Positions 7,615 through 14,673 of a stretch of DNA of 33,555 bases are shown one piece after another; the first letter of the stretch is position 1, and every line of letters starts with the position of its first letter. A model generated the notes under the pieces. That model was given only the letters and a program-made list of their open reading frames with translations. It had not been told where the DNA came from and made no database searches. The position numbers and the translations under genes were made by a program. Source of the DNA: Armatimonadota bacterium (lineage in GTDB: Bacteria; Sysuimicrobiota; Sysuimicrobiia; Sysuimicrobiales; Humicultoraceae); NCBI GenBank assembly GCA_016198805.1, contig JACQHU010000019.1, positions 1 to 33,555 on the forward strand, written 5' to 3'.

Positions 7615-7694
7615 GAAGGCAGGCCATGCTGGCTGTCAGGGCTTCTCTGGGGCGCTCCGTGCCTGAGCGTGCATCCCGGAGGGTGTTGCCATGA
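7611..7694 (+). CDS. 27-codon mini-ORF bridging mnhG and the M50 protease
   Basis: An ATG at 7611 overlaps the mnhG TGA (ATGA), and the frame ends in a TGA at 7692-7694 that overlaps the ATG of the next gene, again ATGA. GGGGGAGA lies just before the first ATG. The 27-residue product would be basic (seven Arg) with no known family, so a coupling role in translation is more likely than a functional peptide. The region also holds the GGAGG (7678-7682) used by the next gene. If the frame is not translated, this is a 76-nt intergenic spacer. Confidence 0.25.
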   Translation: MRRQAMLAVRASLGRSVPERASRRVLP

Positions 7695-8776
7695 GGTGGG
7701 CCTGGAAACTGGGGGAAGTCGTCGGCATCGCCGTCTATGTCCATGCCACGTTCCTGATTCTCATCGGGTGGATCGCGCTCATCTACTGGACCCAGGCGCG
7801 TGAGCTGGGCGCGGTGGTCGCAGGCGTCGGGTTCATCGTGGCGATCTTCGGCTGCGTGGTGCTCCACGAGTTGGGCCATGCCCTCATGGCCATGACCTAC
7901 GGGATCAAGACGCGTGATATCACCCTGTTGCCGATCGGCGGTGTGGCGCGGCTCGAGCGGATGCCCGACGAACCGGCGCAGGAGCTCTGGGTGGCGCTCG
8001 CCGGGCCTGCCGTCAATGTCGCCATCGCGCTGGTGCTGCTGGCCTGGATGCAGCTGACCGCCGGGCTGGAGCCGATCAGCCGCCTCACCATCACGCAGGG
8101 GCCCTTCCTGGAACGGCTGATGATCGTCAATATCTTCCTGGCCGCGTTCAACCTGCTCCCGGCGTTCCCCATGGACGGCGGGCGGGTCGTGCGCGCCCTG
8201 CTGGCGATGCGGATGGACTATACGCGGGCGACGCAGGTGGCCGCCGCCCTGGGGCAGGGCATGGCGCTCCTGTTCGGATTCCTGGGACTGCTCATCAACC
8301 CGTTCCTGCTGTTCATCGCGCTCTTCGTCTGGATCGGCGCCACCCAGGAGGCGAGCCTGGTGCAGATGAAGTCCGCCCTCAGCGGGATTCCGGTTGGCCG
8401 GGCGATGATCACGGAGTTCCGCGTGCTCGCTCCTGAGGATCTCCTGCGGCAGGCGATCGATCTGTTGCTGGCGGGGACCCAGCAGGATTTCCCGGTGCTC
8501 GAAGACGCGCGGGTCGTAGGCGTGCTGACGCGCAGCGACCTGCTGGTGGCCCTGGCGCAGCGCGGGCAAGAGGCACGCGTGGCCGATGTGATGCAGCGGG
8601 AGTTCATGGTCGCAGACCCCCACGAGATGCTGGAAGCGGCATTCATCCGGATGCAGGGCTGCGCGTGCCACACGCTGCCGGTGATCCGAGGGGGCCGGCT
8701 TGTCGGATTGATTACCATGGAAAACGTCGGCGAGTTCGTGGCGGTCCAGGCCGCGCTGGGTGCCGTAAAAGGCTGA
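7691..8776 (+). CDS. M50 site-2 protease with C-terminal CBS domains
   Basis: An intramembrane zinc metalloprotease of the S2P/SpoIVFB group, 361 residues. HELGH at 59-63 gives the two zinc-binding histidines and the catalytic Glu. NLLPAFPMDGGR at 154-165 supplies the third ligand, D162. Several hydrophobic segments surround these motifs. From about residue 235 there is a soluble tail with a CBS pair (G-V-L-T-R-S-D-L-L and G-L-I-T-M-E-N-V-G ends), which in this family may sense nucleotides and control activity. GGAGG lies eight bases before the ATG. It follows mnhG in the same direction and may be co-transcribed. Its substrate cannot be read from sequence; no sigma or anti-sigma gene is near. 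Confidence 0.88.
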   Translation: MRWAWKLGEVVGIAVYVHATFLILIGWIALIYWTQARELGAVVAGVGFIVAIFGCVVLHELGHALMAMTYGIKTRDITLLPIGGVARLERMPDEPAQELWVALAGPAVNVAIALVLLAWMQLTAGLEPISRLTITQGPFLERLMIVNIFLAAFNLLPAFPMDGGRVVRALLAMRMDYTRATQVAAALGQGMALLFGFLGLLINPFLLFIALFVWIGATQEASLVQMKSALSGIPVGRAMITEFRVLAPEDLLRQAIDLLLAGTQQDFPVLEDARVVGVLTRSDLLVALAQRGQEARVADVMQREFMVADPHEMLEAAFIRMQGCACHTLPVIRGGRLVGLITMENVGEFVAVQAALGAVKG

Positions 8777-8832
8777 GGGTCAGTAGCGCAGCCGCGCGCC
8801 CACGCCGCCCACCGCAGCTGATGCGGGATCCC

Positions 8833-8924
8833 CCGACGGCTCAGGGCCTCGGCAGCCTGTCGGACGAGCCCTTCGCCGGCCGCCAGCCGCCTGGTTCTGA
8901 AAGCGATCAGAGCGGCCAGAACCA
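8833..8924. other. Convergent intergenic region with two hairpins
   Basis: The region between two converging genes (8777-8906) holds no gene I can support. Arms 8833-8841 and 8854-8863 pair over nine base pairs with a one-base bulge. A second perfect pair, TGGTTCTG (8892-8899) with CAGAACCA (8917-8924), has a 17-nt loop containing the stop codon of the minus-strand transporter. Neither is followed by a T tract on either strand, so they are weak terminator candidates and might act with Rho or as 3'-end-protecting structures. Confidence 0.35.
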
Positions 8925-10682
8925 CAGGATGAGCGGCACCGCCACCGCGACGATGACGACCTCAAGCGGCAGACCCACACGCCAGTAGTCGCCGAACTGG
9001 TAGCCACCCGGTCCCATCACCAGGGTGTTCGATTGATGCCCGATCGGCGTGAGAAACGCGGAGGAGGCACCGATCGCGACCGCCATGAGGAAGGGATCGA
9101 TCGACACGCCCATGCCGTGGGCGACGCCGATCGCAATGGGCGCCATCACTATGGCCGCGGCCGCATTGTTGACGAGATCCGAAAGGAACATGGTGCCCAC
9201 CAGGACGATCGTGAGCGTGGCCACGGGCGGCAGTTGCGCGGACAGGGCCAGCAGCGCGCCGGCGATGAGCCGGGCGCCGCCCGTGGTCTCCAGGGCCCGG
9301 CCGACCGGAATCATGGCGCCGAGCAGGACGATGATCGGCCAGTCGATGCTCTCGTAGAGCTCGCGAAGCGGGAGCAGCCCGACCAGCACCATAGCCAGGG
9401 CCGCCGTGGTGAAGGCGATCTGCACCGGCGCCAGCCCCGTGGCGGCGGCCGCCAGGGCCAGGCTGAAGATGCCCACCGCCGGCAGGAATCGGAGCGGCTG
9501 CCCGATCCGAAGCCCTCGCTCGGCCAGCGGCAGACATCCCAGCAGCGGCAGCACCTCGGCGAGCGCCTCCTCCCCGCCCTGGAGGAGCAGGACATCGCCG
9601 GCCCGGAAGCGGATATCCGACAGCCGCGCCTTGAGCCGCGCCCCCTGACGCGCCACAGCCAGCAGGTTCACGCCGTGGCGCCGGCGGAGGTTCAGGCTCC
9701 GCGCGGTCTTGCCCACGATGCGAGCGTCGAGCGTGACGACGGCCTCGACGATGGTGACTTCGTCCGAGCCGAGTGCGTCTTCTCCGAGCTGCTTGGCTCC
9801 AACCAGCTTCAGGCCGGTCTTGTCGATCAGCGCCTGCAGGTCTTCAGAGTCGGCCTCGATGACGAGGCCATCGCCCGCCCGCAGGAGTTCGGACCCGGAG
9901 GGCGCCGGGAACCGCCGTTCGCCGCGCACGAGGGCCACGACGGTGATCTCCGCGTCGTCCATCGCCTCGAGGTCCCGGATCGGCTGGTCCACGACCTTCG
10001 ACTCCGGCGGCACCCGGACCTCGGTGATGTAGCTCTCGATCTCGAAGAGCTCCTGGCGGGATGTCTTTCCCCTACGCCGCGGAACGAGCCGCCATCCCAC
10101 CAGCGCCATGAAGAGCACGCCAGCGACGGTGACCCCCAGGCCGACCGGCGTGAAGTCGAACATGCGAAACGGCTCGGCGCCGTCCCGCGCGCGGAAGGTG
10201 GCGATGATGATGTTCGGCGGCGTGCCGATGAGGGTGATCAACCCGCCGAGCAGTGAGCCGAAGGCCAGAGGCATGAGGAGAGCCGAGGGGGGGTTGTCGC
10301 TCCTACGCGCCAGCCGGATCGCGATGGGCATGAACAGGGCCAGTGCGCCCACATTGTTCATGAAGGCCGACGCCGCCGCGACCACGCCCGTCAGCGCCCC
10401 GACCTGGACAATGAGTCGATCGCCGATGCGTGACATCCAGTCAGCCACCACATGGACCGCGCCCGACGTGAAGAGGCCGCGGCTCACGACCAGCACCGCG
10501 GCCACCGTGATCACGGCCGGATGCCCGAACCCATCGAACGCCTCGCCCGGAGGCACGAGTCCCGTCACGGTGACCACCAGGAGGGCCAGGAGCGCGACGA
10601 TGTCGTATCGCCAGCGCCCGGTGATGAACAACACCAGCGACATGGCCAGGACGCCGAAGACGATGGCCTGCTCGGCCGTCAT
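8907..10682 (-). CDS. SLC13/DASS-type anion transporter with two RCK_C domains
   Basis: A 591-residue permease with two membrane halves separated by a soluble insert. Half one holds S-A-F-M-N-N-V (about 105-111) and IGTPPN (152-157), the first ion/substrate motif. Half two holds the pseudo-repeat IGHQSNT (547-553). The insert (about 205-385) contains two TrkA-C/RCK_C-like domains, for example I-V-G-K-T-A-R-S-L-N-L-R-R-R-H-G-V-N-L and D-V-L-L-L-Q-G. This layout is typical of bacterial SLC13 proteins annotated as sodium/sulfate or dicarboxylate symporters; the substrate is unknown. GAGGAGA precedes the ATG. The gene is the last of a minus-strand series and converges on the M50 gene. Confidence 0.87.
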   Translation of the reverse strand: MTAEQAIVFGVLAMSLVLFITGRWRYDIVALLALLVVTVTGLVPPGEAFDGFGHPAVITVAAVLVVSRGLFTSGAVHVVADWMSRIGDRLIVQVGALTGVVAAASAFMNNVGALALFMPIAIRLARRSDNPPSALLMPLAFGSLLGGLITLIGTPPNIIIATFRARDGAEPFRMFDFTPVGLGVTVAGVLFMALVGWRLVPRRRGKTSRQELFEIESYITEVRVPPESKVVDQPIRDLEAMDDAEITVVALVRGERRFPAPSGSELLRAGDGLVIEADSEDLQALIDKTGLKLVGAKQLGEDALGSDEVTIVEAVVTLDARIVGKTARSLNLRRRHGVNLLAVARQGARLKARLSDIRFRAGDVLLLQGGEEALAEVLPLLGCLPLAERGLRIGQPLRFLPAVGIFSLALAAAATGLAPVQIAFTTAALAMVLVGLLPLRELYESIDWPIIVLLGAMIPVGRALETTGGARLIAGALLALSAQLPPVATLTIVLVGTMFLSDLVNNAAAAIVMAPIAIGVAHGMGVSIDPFLMAVAIGASSAFLTPIGHQSNTLVMGPGGYQFGDYWRVGLPLEVVIVAVAVPLILWFWPL

Positions 10683-10796
10683 CCCTGTCTCCTCACTGAC
10701 GCGGGACCACGATCATGGCGACCTGACGCGCATGCTTCGTGGCCGTTCGAGCCCTCTCCCCAGGAACGTCGCCAGCCAGGCCACAAACGTAGCGCG

Positions 10797-12032
10797 TTAC
10801 ACGCCGAGAAGCGACGCATACAGCCGGAGCTCATCGGCAATCAACCGGGTCAGCAGGAATTGGCGGCGTACCAGCTCCCGCCCGCGCTTTCCCAGCTCCC
10901 TGGCCTCTTCAGGATGCTCCAGCAGCCACAGGATCCGGTCGGCGGCCTCTTCCACGGAGGCGACGAGAAAGCCCCCACCCTCACGCATCTGCATGGGGAT
11001 CCCACCGGCTCGCCCCGCCACCACGGGCGTGCCCTTCCAGAGCGCCTCGGAAATCACCAGGCCGAATCCCTCACGAATCGACTTCTGGATGACCACCTGC
11101 GAGAGGCGCTGGACCGCGTTGACCTCGATGTTGCCCACGCCGGTCAGGTTCGTGAAGATGTGGATCTCCCGGTCGGTCCGGGAGGCTTCCAGGATCTGGT
11201 GGTAGATGTCCCACCCTTCGGGATCGTCGAGCGCCATGGATCCCACCAGCGCGAGCTGCAACTTGGGAATCGCCTGCTTGACGCGCCGGTACGACTCAAT
11301 CACGCCCAGCGGGTCCTTCCAGGGGTCGAACCGCGAGACCTGAGTGACCAGAGGCCGGTCCACATCCACCCCAATCCACCGGAGCAGCCGCCGGGCAAAC
11401 TCCGGGGCGATCTCGATGTTCTTGGGACTCTCGGGGTCGATGGCGGGCGGGATCATCTCGATGCGATGGACCTGGCAGTCCGGCGGGACGAAGTCCTGGA
11501 GCGTGAAGACGGCGGCATCGTAGTCGCTCAGGTAGGGGCGCAGGAATCCCCACACCTGGGGGTTGGGCTCGGAGGTATCGATGTGACACCGCCAGATCCA
11601 CCTGGCCGCATTCTTTCCACGGAAATGGAGCAGGGCCAGCGGCTGAGGATCGTGGACCACGATCACATCATACGGTTCTTCCAGCAACTGCGCGTTTCTC
11701 GTGGAGTAGGTGAGATACGTCTCCTGCTCCGTCGTCGCGAGTTCGCGGGACGCTCCTTGCAGCCCGTTGTGGATCGTCTTGGTCACGCGGAAGAACGCCT
11801 CGTCCCCCGTGATCAGCTTCCAGTCGGCTTGGATTCCCAGGTCGCGCAACAGCGGGATCTGCGAACGGAGAATCTCGGCCACCCCTCCCCCGTACGGCGT
11901 GGCGTTGATGTGGAGGACGCGCGCTCCCCGGAGATCCTCGGCCTGCGCCCGCAGCGCCTCGACGACCTCGACACCCGCACTGGTGTTGTAGCTGTCGATG
12001 GATTGCGTGCCGACGTCAACGGATGCCAGCAT
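10797..12032 (-). CDS. GT4 glycosyltransferase, trehalose synthase (TreT)-like
   Basis: A 411-residue GT-B retaining glycosyltransferase. VLHINATPYGGGVAEIL (39-55) carries the N-terminal Gly-rich donor loop typical of TreT-type enzymes, which make trehalose from NDP-glucose and glucose. SRFDPWKDP (about 233-241) supplies the phosphate-binding R234 and K239, and EGFGLVISE (321-329) is the GT4 E-x7-E motif. Length matches the family. No trehalose-phosphate gene lies beside it, consistent with a one-step enzyme. Other GT4 specificities (for example sucrose or glucosylglycerate synthesis) cannot be excluded. Start: the ATG has only AAGGG nearby, within the palindrome CCCTTAAGGG (12037-12046). The upstream neighbour is the exported protease gene. 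Confidence 0.8.
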   Translation of the reverse strand: MLASVDVGTQSIDSYNTSAGVEVVEALRAQAEDLRGARVLHINATPYGGGVAEILRSQIPLLRDLGIQADWKLITGDEAFFRVTKTIHNGLQGASRELATTEQETYLTYSTRNAQLLEEPYDVIVVHDPQPLALLHFRGKNAARWIWRCHIDTSEPNPQVWGFLRPYLSDYDAAVFTLQDFVPPDCQVHRIEMIPPAIDPESPKNIEIAPEFARRLLRWIGVDVDRPLVTQVSRFDPWKDPLGVIESYRRVKQAIPKLQLALVGSMALDDPEGWDIYHQILEASRTDREIHIFTNLTGVGNIEVNAVQRLSQVVIQKSIREGFGLVISEALWKGTPVVAGRAGGIPMQMREGGGFLVASVEEAADRILWLLEHPEEARELGKRGRELVRRQFLLTRLIADELRLYASLLGV

Positions 12033-12048
12033 GAAGCCCTTAAGGGAT

Positions 12049-12059
12049 AGGAGGTGATC
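12049..12059 (-). promoter_or_regulatory. Anti-Shine-Dalgarno-like sequence in the GT leader
   Basis: On the transcribed (minus) strand the leader of the GT4 gene contains GATCACCTCCT. This matches the conserved 3' end of bacterial 16S rRNA and is the exact complement of an 11-nt extended Shine-Dalgarno site. It lies 17 nt before the ATG, beside the CCCTTAAGGG palindrome. It could pair with ribosome binding sites nearby, or it may be chance. The plus-strand reading (AGGAGGTGATC) has no start codon at usable distance. Confidence 0.25.
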
Positions 12060-12076
12060 TCCGCGGCGCCGCCCGC

Positions 12077-12871
12077 CTACCTGCAGGGGACCCGCAGGGC
12101 AGACGAGCTGATGCCGATCCCCCAGGTGTCATCACTCATCCCGCCCCCGGCGAAGATGCCGGCGACCTGGCCGGAGCCGTTGAGCACCGGCGATCCGCTG
12201 TGCCCGGGCGCCGCCGCCCGATCATAGACGACCGTGAATACCGGGGTCCCGTCGGGCGCGCGGTTCACCTCCCGCACCGTCCCCGTAGCCGACCAGCGGC
12301 GAGGGATGGGGAGGCGCCCGAACCCCACGATGCGCACCCCATCCCCCTGGCGCGGGTCTGCGCCGAGGGTCAGGGGGAAGAACGACGGCATCGGCCCTTC
12401 GTGCTTTCTGGCGACGGTGATGAACTGACCGTCGGGGGCGCGTACGCCCCACTGTCCGAAGGGCACGTCAGGGAGGACGACTTTGATCTGCGCCACATCC
12501 CGCTCCAGGGGCACGCCTGCCGGTGCCGGCCGCGTGGGATCCTGCGTGAGCCGGCTCGCGCACACCACTTTGGCGGAAAAGAACGCGCCGTCCAGAATCG
12601 CCAGGAGCTGGAAGCGTGCTGGGTCTCGATGCGGGCGCCAGACGACGTGGCTGGTGGTCAGTGCCGTTCCCTCGGCGTCGGTGAAGAAGGCGGTGCCCGA
12701 ACTGAACTCGCGATACCCGCTGCCTTCCTGGCCGATGACCTCGAGGAGAAACACGCCGCGCTCGGCGGCCGTGGTCTCTTGCGCGGCGGCGTGCGGTCGA
12801 CCGACGAGGACAGCGATGGTGGCGGCCAGCGCCGCGCACATGACGACCACGCCGAAGCGACCGAGCGCCAT
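12077..12871 (-). CDS. Exported trypsin-like serine protease
   Basis: A 264-residue protein with an N-terminal signal peptide (hydrophobic residues about 7-24, then R-P-H-A-A-A before the likely cleavage near 30). A chymotrypsin-fold domain follows with a complete-looking triad: H75 in L-T-T-S-H-V-V, D125 in E-R-D-V-A-Q-I-K, and S225 in P-G-H-S-G-S-P-V-L. A typical V-A-G-I-F-A-G-G segment comes after the serine. There is no PDZ domain, so it is not a full DegP/HtrA. The ATG at 12871 is preferred because GGAGG lies 11 bases upstream; the GTG at 12883 sits directly on that GGAGG. It is 46 nt downstream of murA and probably acts outside the membrane on unknown substrates. Confidence 0.8.
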   Translation of the reverse strand: MALGRFGVVVMCAALAATIAVLVGRPHAAAQETTAAERGVFLLEVIGQEGSGYREFSSGTAFFTDAEGTALTTSHVVWRPHRDPARFQLLAILDGAFFSAKVVCASRLTQDPTRPAPAGVPLERDVAQIKVVLPDVPFGQWGVRAPDGQFITVARKHEGPMPSFFPLTLGADPRQGDGVRIVGFGRLPIPRRWSATGTVREVNRAPDGTPVFTVVYDRAAAPGHSGSPVLNGSGQVAGIFAGGGMSDDTWGIGISSSALRVPCR

Positions 12872-12917
12872 CTGGCCGCCCACCTCCGTGATTGGTGTCT
12901 GTCTTCTTGACCCGGCG

Positions 12918-14192
12918 CTATCCGGCCTCTCGAATCCCGGCGGACCCGTCCCGTACCACGCGGGCGCCCAGGAGGGTCAGCTTCCCCTCCAGCCCCTCAT
13001 ACCCGCGGTCGAGGTTTTCGACCTTCGAGATCTCGGTCTCCCCCTCCGCCGCCAGGGCCGCGATGACCACGGCGGCCCCGCCGCGGATGTCCGGCGCCTC
13101 TACCGGAGCGCCGGAAAGGCGCGACGGCCCGTTGACGTGCACCGTTTCCCCTTCCACCCTGACGTCCGCGCCCATCCGCCGAAGTTCGTCGGTGTACGCG
13201 AACCGTGACTCGAAGACCGTCTCGCGGATCCTGGAGGTGCCGCGGGCCAGGGTCAGCATGGCGGCCATCTGCGGGTGCAGGTCGGTGGCGAAACCGGGAT
13301 AGGGCGCGGTGTCGACGTCGAGCGCCCGGATCTCGCCCGTCGCCCGCACGCGGACCCCGTCGGTGCCGGGCACCACTTCCAGCCCGGCTTCCTCCAGCTT
13401 CGTCAGCAGCGCGGTCACGTGCTCGGGGATCATCCCCTCGACCAGGACATCACCGCCGGTGGCGGCGCCGGCCAGCAGGTAGGTGCCGCCTTCATTGCGG
13501 TCCGGAACGATCGTGTACGTGCTGCCGTGGAGTTCGTCGGTGCCCTCGATCGTGATGGTATCGGTGCCGGCTCCCCGGATCCGGGCCCCCATGAGGTTGA
13601 GGAATACCGCGGTGTCGACGATCTCCGGCTCGCGGGCGGCATTCTGCAGCACCGTGGTTCCCTTCGCCATGCTGGCCGCCAGCATCATGTTGGTGGTGGT
13701 GCCGAAGCTGCTGCGGGGCACGTAGAACAGCCCCCCGCGCAGGCGGCGAGCCGCGGCCTTCACGAAGCCGTGCTCGGTGACCACCTTCGCGCCGAGTGCG
13801 GCAAAGCCCCGCAGGTGAAAGTCTACGGGCCGGGCCCCGATCGAGCATCCGCCCGGCAGCGGCACCTGCGCCCGGCCCATCCGCCCCAGCAGCACGCCCG
13901 CGGTGTAGAACGACGCCCGCATGCTGCGGCAGAGGTCGTACGGGGCCGCGTGATTCGTCAGCCCGCGCGCGTCGATGGTCAGGCGCCCGGGGACGAAGGC
14001 GATGCGCGCTCCCAGCGCTTCCAGGATCTCCACCAGGGTGGTGACGTCCCGGCAGTGCGGAACGTTTTCGAGGGTCGAGACGTCGGCAGCCAGCGCGGCA
14101 GCGGCGATGATGGCGAGCGAGCTGTTCTTCCCTCCGGCGACATTGACCGCGCCGCGCAGACGGCGGCCGCCTGTGATGCGTAACGTCTCCAC
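12918..14192 (-). CDS. murA: UDP-N-acetylglucosamine 1-carboxyvinyltransferase
   Basis: MurA catalyses the first committed step of peptidoglycan synthesis in the cytoplasm, adding the enolpyruvyl group of PEP to UDP-GlcNAc. At 424 residues it has normal length. K22-N23 sit in A-G-G-K-N-S-S-L, and the PEP-binding/fosfomycin-target cysteine is C116 in PLPGGCSIGARPVDFHLRG. The enzyme thus has Cys rather than the Asp found in naturally fosfomycin-resistant forms. Start: GTG at 14192 with GGAGGGACTCG before it; a frame opening at 14462 is read-through upstream. It lies 34 nt after the IreB-like gene, so the two are probably one transcript. Confidence 0.95.
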   Translation of the reverse strand: METLRITGGRRLRGAVNVAGGKNSSLAIIAAAALAADVSTLENVPHCRDVTTLVEILEALGARIAFVPGRLTIDARGLTNHAAPYDLCRSMRASFYTAGVLLGRMGRAQVPLPGGCSIGARPVDFHLRGFAALGAKVVTEHGFVKAAARRLRGGLFYVPRSSFGTTTNMMLAASMAKGTTVLQNAAREPEIVDTAVFLNLMGARIRGAGTDTITIEGTDELHGSTYTIVPDRNEGGTYLLAGAATGGDVLVEGMIPEHVTALLTKLEEAGLEVVPGTDGVRVRATGEIRALDVDTAPYPGFATDLHPQMAAMLTLARGTSRIRETVFESRFAYTDELRRMGADVRVEGETVHVNGPSRLSGAPVEAPDIRGGAAVVIAALAAEGETEISKVENLDRGYEGLEGKLTLLGARVVRDGSAGIREAG

Positions 14193-14226
14193 CGAGTCCC
14201 TCCTGCGACGAAACGTGTGACTGCTG

Positions 14227-14499
14227 CTACGATGTGGCCGCGCGCAGCCGGTTCTCCATGTAGGTCCGGACCAGCTCCTCCAGGAGGAGGATCCGGTCGA
14301 CCTGACGGATCGCCTTCCGCGCGTCGCCGTGACTCGTGATATACGTGGGATCCCCTGACAGGAGGTACCCGACGATCTGCTCCACGGGGTTGTAGCCCCG
14401 CTCTTCCAATGCCCGGTACACGTCGAGCAGGATGTCCTGCACGCCGCCGGCGGTGAGATCACCGCGCCGGAAGACCCCGGTGCGTTCCCGTTCCTCCAT
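14227..14499 (-). CDS. UPF0297/IreB family regulatory protein
   Basis: A 90-residue soluble protein of the UPF0297 family. The conserved core is residues about 28-83: Y-R-A-L-E-E-R-G-Y-N-P-V-E-Q-I-V-G-Y-L-L-S-G-D-P-T-Y-I, then D-A-R-K-A-I-R and L-L-E-E-L-V-R-T-Y. In Enterococcus the member IreB is phosphorylated by the PASTA kinase IreK and restrains cephalosporin resistance through cell-wall synthesis; E. faecalis IreB is reported to down-regulate envelope metabolism. Here it sits directly upstream of murA, which suggests the same link. The usual neighbours alaS and ruvX are absent from the window. The ATG at 14499 has GGAGG eight bases upstream; the GTG at 14520 has none. Confidence 0.85.
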   Translation of the reverse strand: MEERERTGVFRRGDLTAGGVQDILLDVYRALEERGYNPVEQIVGYLLSGDPTYITSHGDARKAIRQVDRILLLEELVRTYMENRLRAATS

Positions 14500-14579
14500 G
14501 ACCGACACCTCCGATCCCACCGGCCCTTTCTGCGCCGCGCTGGCGGCTCTTCCGGCAGGACGCCATGCGAGACGAGCCC

Positions 14580-14656
14580 TGGTGGGCCCGCCTGGCTTCG
14601 ATCCAGGAACCTGCGCCTTATGAGGGCGCTGCTCTCACCACTTGAGCTACGGGCCC
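14580..14656 (-). tRNA. tRNA with anticodon CAU (elongator Met or Ile2)
   Basis: A complete 77-nt cloverleaf: acceptor GGGCCCG/CGGGCCC, D-arm GCTC/GAGC, anticodon stem GCGCC/GGCGC with loop CTCATAA, variable loop AGGTT, T-stem CCTGG/CCAGG, discriminator A and encoded CCA. The G1-C72 pair and non-GGG/CCC anticodon stem exclude the initiator tRNA. CAU may be elongator Met, or Ile2 if TilS makes lysidine at C34. The acceptor pairs C4-G69 and C5-G68 match those reported to favour TilS in E. coli, so Ile2 is possible. Odd feature: the T loop is ATCGAAG, so position 54 is A instead of T. The gene begins nine bases after the truA stop. Confidence 0.93.
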
Positions 14657-14664
14657 GCGCGACG

Positions 14665-14673
14665 ATTATAGCA
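14665..14673 (-). promoter_or_regulatory. Extended -10 promoter of the CAU tRNA
   Basis: On the minus strand TGCTATAAT is a perfect extended -10 element (TG-n-TATAAT). It ends eight bases before the first base of the tRNA, so the predicted start of transcription is at or next to the tRNA 5' end. The element overlaps the truA stop codon. No good -35 (TTGACA-like) is seen at 17 nt, which is usual for extended -10 promoters. The tRNA and the ireB-murA genes beyond can thus be transcribed independently of the ribosomal cluster. Confidence 0.65.

Noticed and set aside
7442..8671. A 409-codon minus-strand frame over the M50 gene
   Set aside because: It is antisense to a gene with clear catalytic motifs, and its translation has no recognisable domain.
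8833..8924. Intrinsic terminators between the convergent genes
   Set aside because: Stable stems exist but no T tract follows on either strand, so I list them only as hairpins.
10452..12050. A 532-codon plus-strand frame over the SLC13 and GT4 genes
   Set aside because: It runs antisense across two well-supported genes and has no domain features.
12049..12059. AGGAGGTGATC on the plus strand as a ribosome binding site
   Set aside because: No ATG, GTG or TTG follows within a usable distance and no plus-strand gene starts here.
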